DNA from: Lepidodermella squamata
Taxonomy: Eukaryota > Gastrotricha
Length of the DNA: 64,000 nt
Reading direction: 5' to 3'
Assembly: GCA_047495785.1 (NCBI GenBank)
Contig: JBLDXI010000020.1
Coordinates: 1,612,001 to 1,676,000, forward strand
Below are positions 61,194 through 64,000 of the stretch, in pieces (the stretch's first letter is position 1; each line of letters begins with the position of its first letter). Below the pieces are notes generated by a model. That model was given only the letters and a program-made list of their open reading frames with translations. It made no database searches and was not told where the DNA came from. A program made the translations under genes and the position numbers.

Positions 61194-62093
61194 CTTCTTA
61201 GCATTAACTAAATTTTAGAACTGCGAGAAAACATTTGCCACGTTTCAGCGGCTGAAACGTGACACCCTTGAGTCAACAACATGGCGCTTATGTGTGTCTG
61301 CGATTTGGCGCCAATTGCAAGCAAAACATTTTTCTTTTACGATTTCCTCGTTTATTTCCATTTTCCTTCTCGTGGTGATGAGTTACATCAACATTTAAGG
61401 CAGACATTTGTTTGAAGGAACTATCAATTTTTGTATAACGCAAACGATAAATGGGATATAACACGCAGATAGACGACATGATTGCAAATTCTTCCGTTGA
61501 ACAGGAACGTGGAAATGACAATAGAACGCCCAATTCACATAGCATATATAAGATAACCGTAGTGAGATTTTGTGGATAAAATTTTCTCTTCACAAGTATT
61601 GAAAGCATCACATTCATGTATATTATTATGATATATCTGTTTTATAACGTAATATTTTTAGTATAATAACACCTGAAAATACGGCGTTTCCCACGCTCCG
61701 GCATCACAAAATAGTTACAAATATCAAACCAGAGAGGAGATAGCTATGTTCGAAACACAAAGAAAATAGTCATAAAATGTGCTAATTTGATAAATTGATA
61801 GCAGCGCTTGGGACATGACACCGTTTAATCCCAGCGGTGTAGGTGTGGATAAAATACAAGTCATCTAAAACACCGTATAACACGAATCGATCGCGTTTAA
61901 CATGCAAATCGGCTATGTGAATGCTTTTTATTCTTTTCGATATTTTAAAACTCAAACATGCATGCGCACGGGAAAACTATGTAACGATCACTTTTTTGTA
62001 GCGAAACGATGAATGAAATTTCATGATAAGCGCAAGTGATAGCAATAAAAAAATCTGAATTTTCGGAAAAATTCGAGTCGAGTTTTCGCAGGA
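61194..62093. other. Intergenic
   Basis: This stretch holds the 3' end of the MEK gene (minus-strand AATAAA, TTTATT at 61927-61932) and the promoter of the cysteine-rich peptide gene. A 109-codon minus-strand frame at 61288-61617 has no recognisable features. Confidence 0.45.
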
Positions 62094-64000
62094 CTAGTTG
62101 TTTCCGATCGTGGCCGTGTTAGTCATCGTTGCCGTGCCGCCGTTGCTGTTGTACGTGATGTTGCTGCTCGGGTAGCGAGAGACGACTTTTTGCACCCACT
62201 CGCCAAAGTTGATGTGCGAACGATCGGCAGTAACGAACGGGTGCTGCATCAGTTTTTGCAGGGTACCCCGCTCTTCTGGCTGCTTCCTCAAACTGAAAAA
62301 TAAAATGAAGAAGATATAATTCGTATTTCATGAAATAAACAAAGGATTCGGCGAAATTTTTGGCACGGCAAGATTCGGTGCCGTTTTTAAAATCAATGAA
62401 CTTGAAAATAGTCTGATTGCCATCAGGTTGTGGAGAATTTTATATCGGAAATTGACCATTGAAGAACATTTGTCTCAACATTTTCAATTTATTCAACTAT
62501 TCACATCTTATTTCTAGTTTTATACACACAGTCGATTTTCATTTCACTGTATTCAGAGGTTAGGAATCTTGCTAATTACCGAAAAACATGAAATTATTTT
62601 TGCCACGTCAACCTGATACGGTGTAACTTTTCGGTGAGACCGTCATTCAAGGAGGACGGGGCATTCTAGAGGTCTAAAACTTCAGAAATCTACCAGAAAA
62701 ACTGGATCAGGCCATGATGAAAGATTACAATCGTTTTTTCAGGCCAATGCATTTTTAGCGATTTGTTGGTAAATTTGGGAAAATCGCGCAATTTGTCAAA
62801 AGGGTATATATTTCCCAAGGTGAAAAAATTCTGCAAAAGAAACTGAACTTTCCATTGCGTTCCTCGAGATAGCTATTTTACGTAAGCTGAACGCGTGAAC
62901 AGTGAAAATTGCAATTTTATCAAATATTCTAGACGCCTCGAATTCACGGTAAAAAAAAGAGCAATGACTCAGTATCATTCGACTTCTCCTATAAAAAGTC
63001 TCTAAATTGTGATCTCTCGAATCGTTGAATTCATAACGCCGAAAACTCTGTGAGCATTGTTCGACCTGATCGCTGAATTTCCGTCAAAACTTGATATGGG
63101 ATAGTTTCGCGTTTTGAAGCTAACTTACCAGCTATGAACAAAATCACGGCATTCGGCGCTGAAACCTCGTTCTGGCAGACGAGGCGGCTCCTCATTGACG
63201 ATAGTCTCCAGGAGGTCGAAAATCGATAGAGCTGGCTCGTTGACACTCCAGCAAACTGGCAGCGGCTTGCCTGTTCGAACTGCCTCGTCATTCTGAGCTC
63301 CAATGTCTCCCTCGAAAGTGCGTTCAGTGTCCTTCGAATCAGGAGCTGGAATGGGATAGCGGCCGAGGCCAAGTTCGGCAAGAGAAAGGCCCATCGACCA
63401 GATGTCAGATTGCACGGAATATTCACGTCCGAGAAGACGCTCAGGAGCCATGTAAGATCTAAACAGAAACAAATAATTGTTGTCCAAGTAAATTTTAATC
63501 AATTTACCTAGTGCCGACGAAGCTATTAGCCATGGAATCGATCAGTTGGCCAGAAACACCGAAGTCGCACATTTTAATTTCACCTCTGGTGTTAACGAGA
63601 ATGTTCGAAGGTTTGACGTCGCGATGCACGATGCGGTGAGCCTCGCGAAGATAGTGTAGAGCTCTCAGAACGGCGACGCTGATGATAGACAGTAGCGGCT
63701 CTGCAATTCTGCTGCATCGCTTCAGCAACAAATCCAATGATCCGCCGTCCATGTACTCCATGCATATACTAATATCTGCGTCATCATGGAAACAACCGTA
63801 ATAGCCAACGATATATGGCGAAATGCAGTCGTTTAGAATTTTCAACTCGCGCATTATTTGGTTTTTGATAGCTGGCTTAATTTCCAAATGGATGACTTTC
63901 CTCGCCATCACAATTGAAGTTGGCTTGTGGACTACTTTGTATACTACGCCACCGTTGCCGACACCTAGTTCACCAAGTCTTTCGAAGTCATCCGCATGCA
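62094..64000 (-). CDS. MAP2K1: MAP kinase kinase 1/2 (MEK), 5' end beyond window
   Basis: Three exons are visible: from beyond 64000 down to 63508, then 63458-63129 and 62292-62094, encoding the last 339 aa or so. MEK phosphorylates ERK on Thr and Tyr downstream of Raf. The glycine loop ([13 protein letters not shown]), catalytic Lys in [20 protein letters not shown] motif ([13 protein letters not shown]), DFG motif (MCDFGVSGQ) and activation loop [18 protein letters not shown] are all present, so both Raf-target serines are conserved. The segment [20 protein letters not shown] replaces the proline-rich insert of vertebrate MEKs and is shorter. Exon 62292-62094 restores [20 protein letters not shown] after an 836-bp intron. 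The tail ends in a low-complexity Asn/Thr/Gly stretch. It could equally be named MAP2K2; invertebrates normally have one orthologue. Confidence 0.95.

Noticed and set aside
61288-61617. 109-codon minus-strand frame
   Set aside because: No domain, signal peptide or splice context; the length is within chance expectation.
1-64000. tRNA, snRNA, rRNA or CRISPR features
   Set aside because: No sequence with correct stems or conserved boxes was found by eye; CRISPR arrays are not expected in an animal nuclear genome and no spaced direct repeats were seen.

Overview
This is a stretch of animal nuclear genome. Every recognisable gene is a metazoan protein broken by spliceosomal introns, and most introns are short (about 50-60 bp) with T-rich acceptors ending in TTTCAG or similar. 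The gene set (ADGRV1, TMEM26, OXR1 with LysM-GRAM-TLDc, FBXO9, MOCS2B, importin-5, MEK1/2 and amidated neuropeptide precursors) fits a bilaterian invertebrate with a compact genome. The phylum cannot be fixed from the sequence. One intron holds a degenerate TTAGGG-type telomere-like patch. All exon boundaries below were worked out by hand from GT/AG sites, reading phase and recall of homologues, not by alignment software.

Layout. 1-3747: AT-rich intergenic DNA with a nested foldback element at 1759-2300. 3748-16632: three minus-strand genes, OXR1/mustard (8 coding exons, 748 aa), MOCS2B (molybdopterin synthase large subunit) and FBXO9. 18772-22568: the only recognised plus-strand gene, a complete importin-5 (1120 aa), divergent from FBXO9 and tail-to-tail with the next gene. 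23170-28014: two tandem TMEM26-family membrane proteins, minus strand. 29120-30921: two tandem small neuropeptide precursors sharing a C-terminal ...GYK.N.FKW-amide. 32578-54113: a complete minus-strand ADGRV1/VLGR1 giant adhesion GPCR, 18 coding exons reconstructing to 6464 aa, very near the vertebrate length and layout. 54114-62093: mostly non-coding, with a cluster of inverted-repeat elements (56.1-57.4 kb, one a pogo-like MITE with TA flanks), a third neuropeptide precursor (...LRFGW-amide) and a small secreted cysteine-rich peptide gene. 62094-64000: the 3' part of a MEK1/2 (MAP2K1/2) kinase gene that runs off the window.

Housekeeping functions (nuclear import, ubiquitin ligase adaptor, molybdenum cofactor, oxidation resistance, MAPK cascade) sit beside signalling genes (giant adhesion receptor, four secreted peptide precursors). 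Nothing in the sequence shows that they form one pathway. The least conventional items are the secreted peptide genes, the cysteine-rich PAN/apple-like insertion inside a Calx-beta repeat of ADGRV1, and the foldback/MITE elements.
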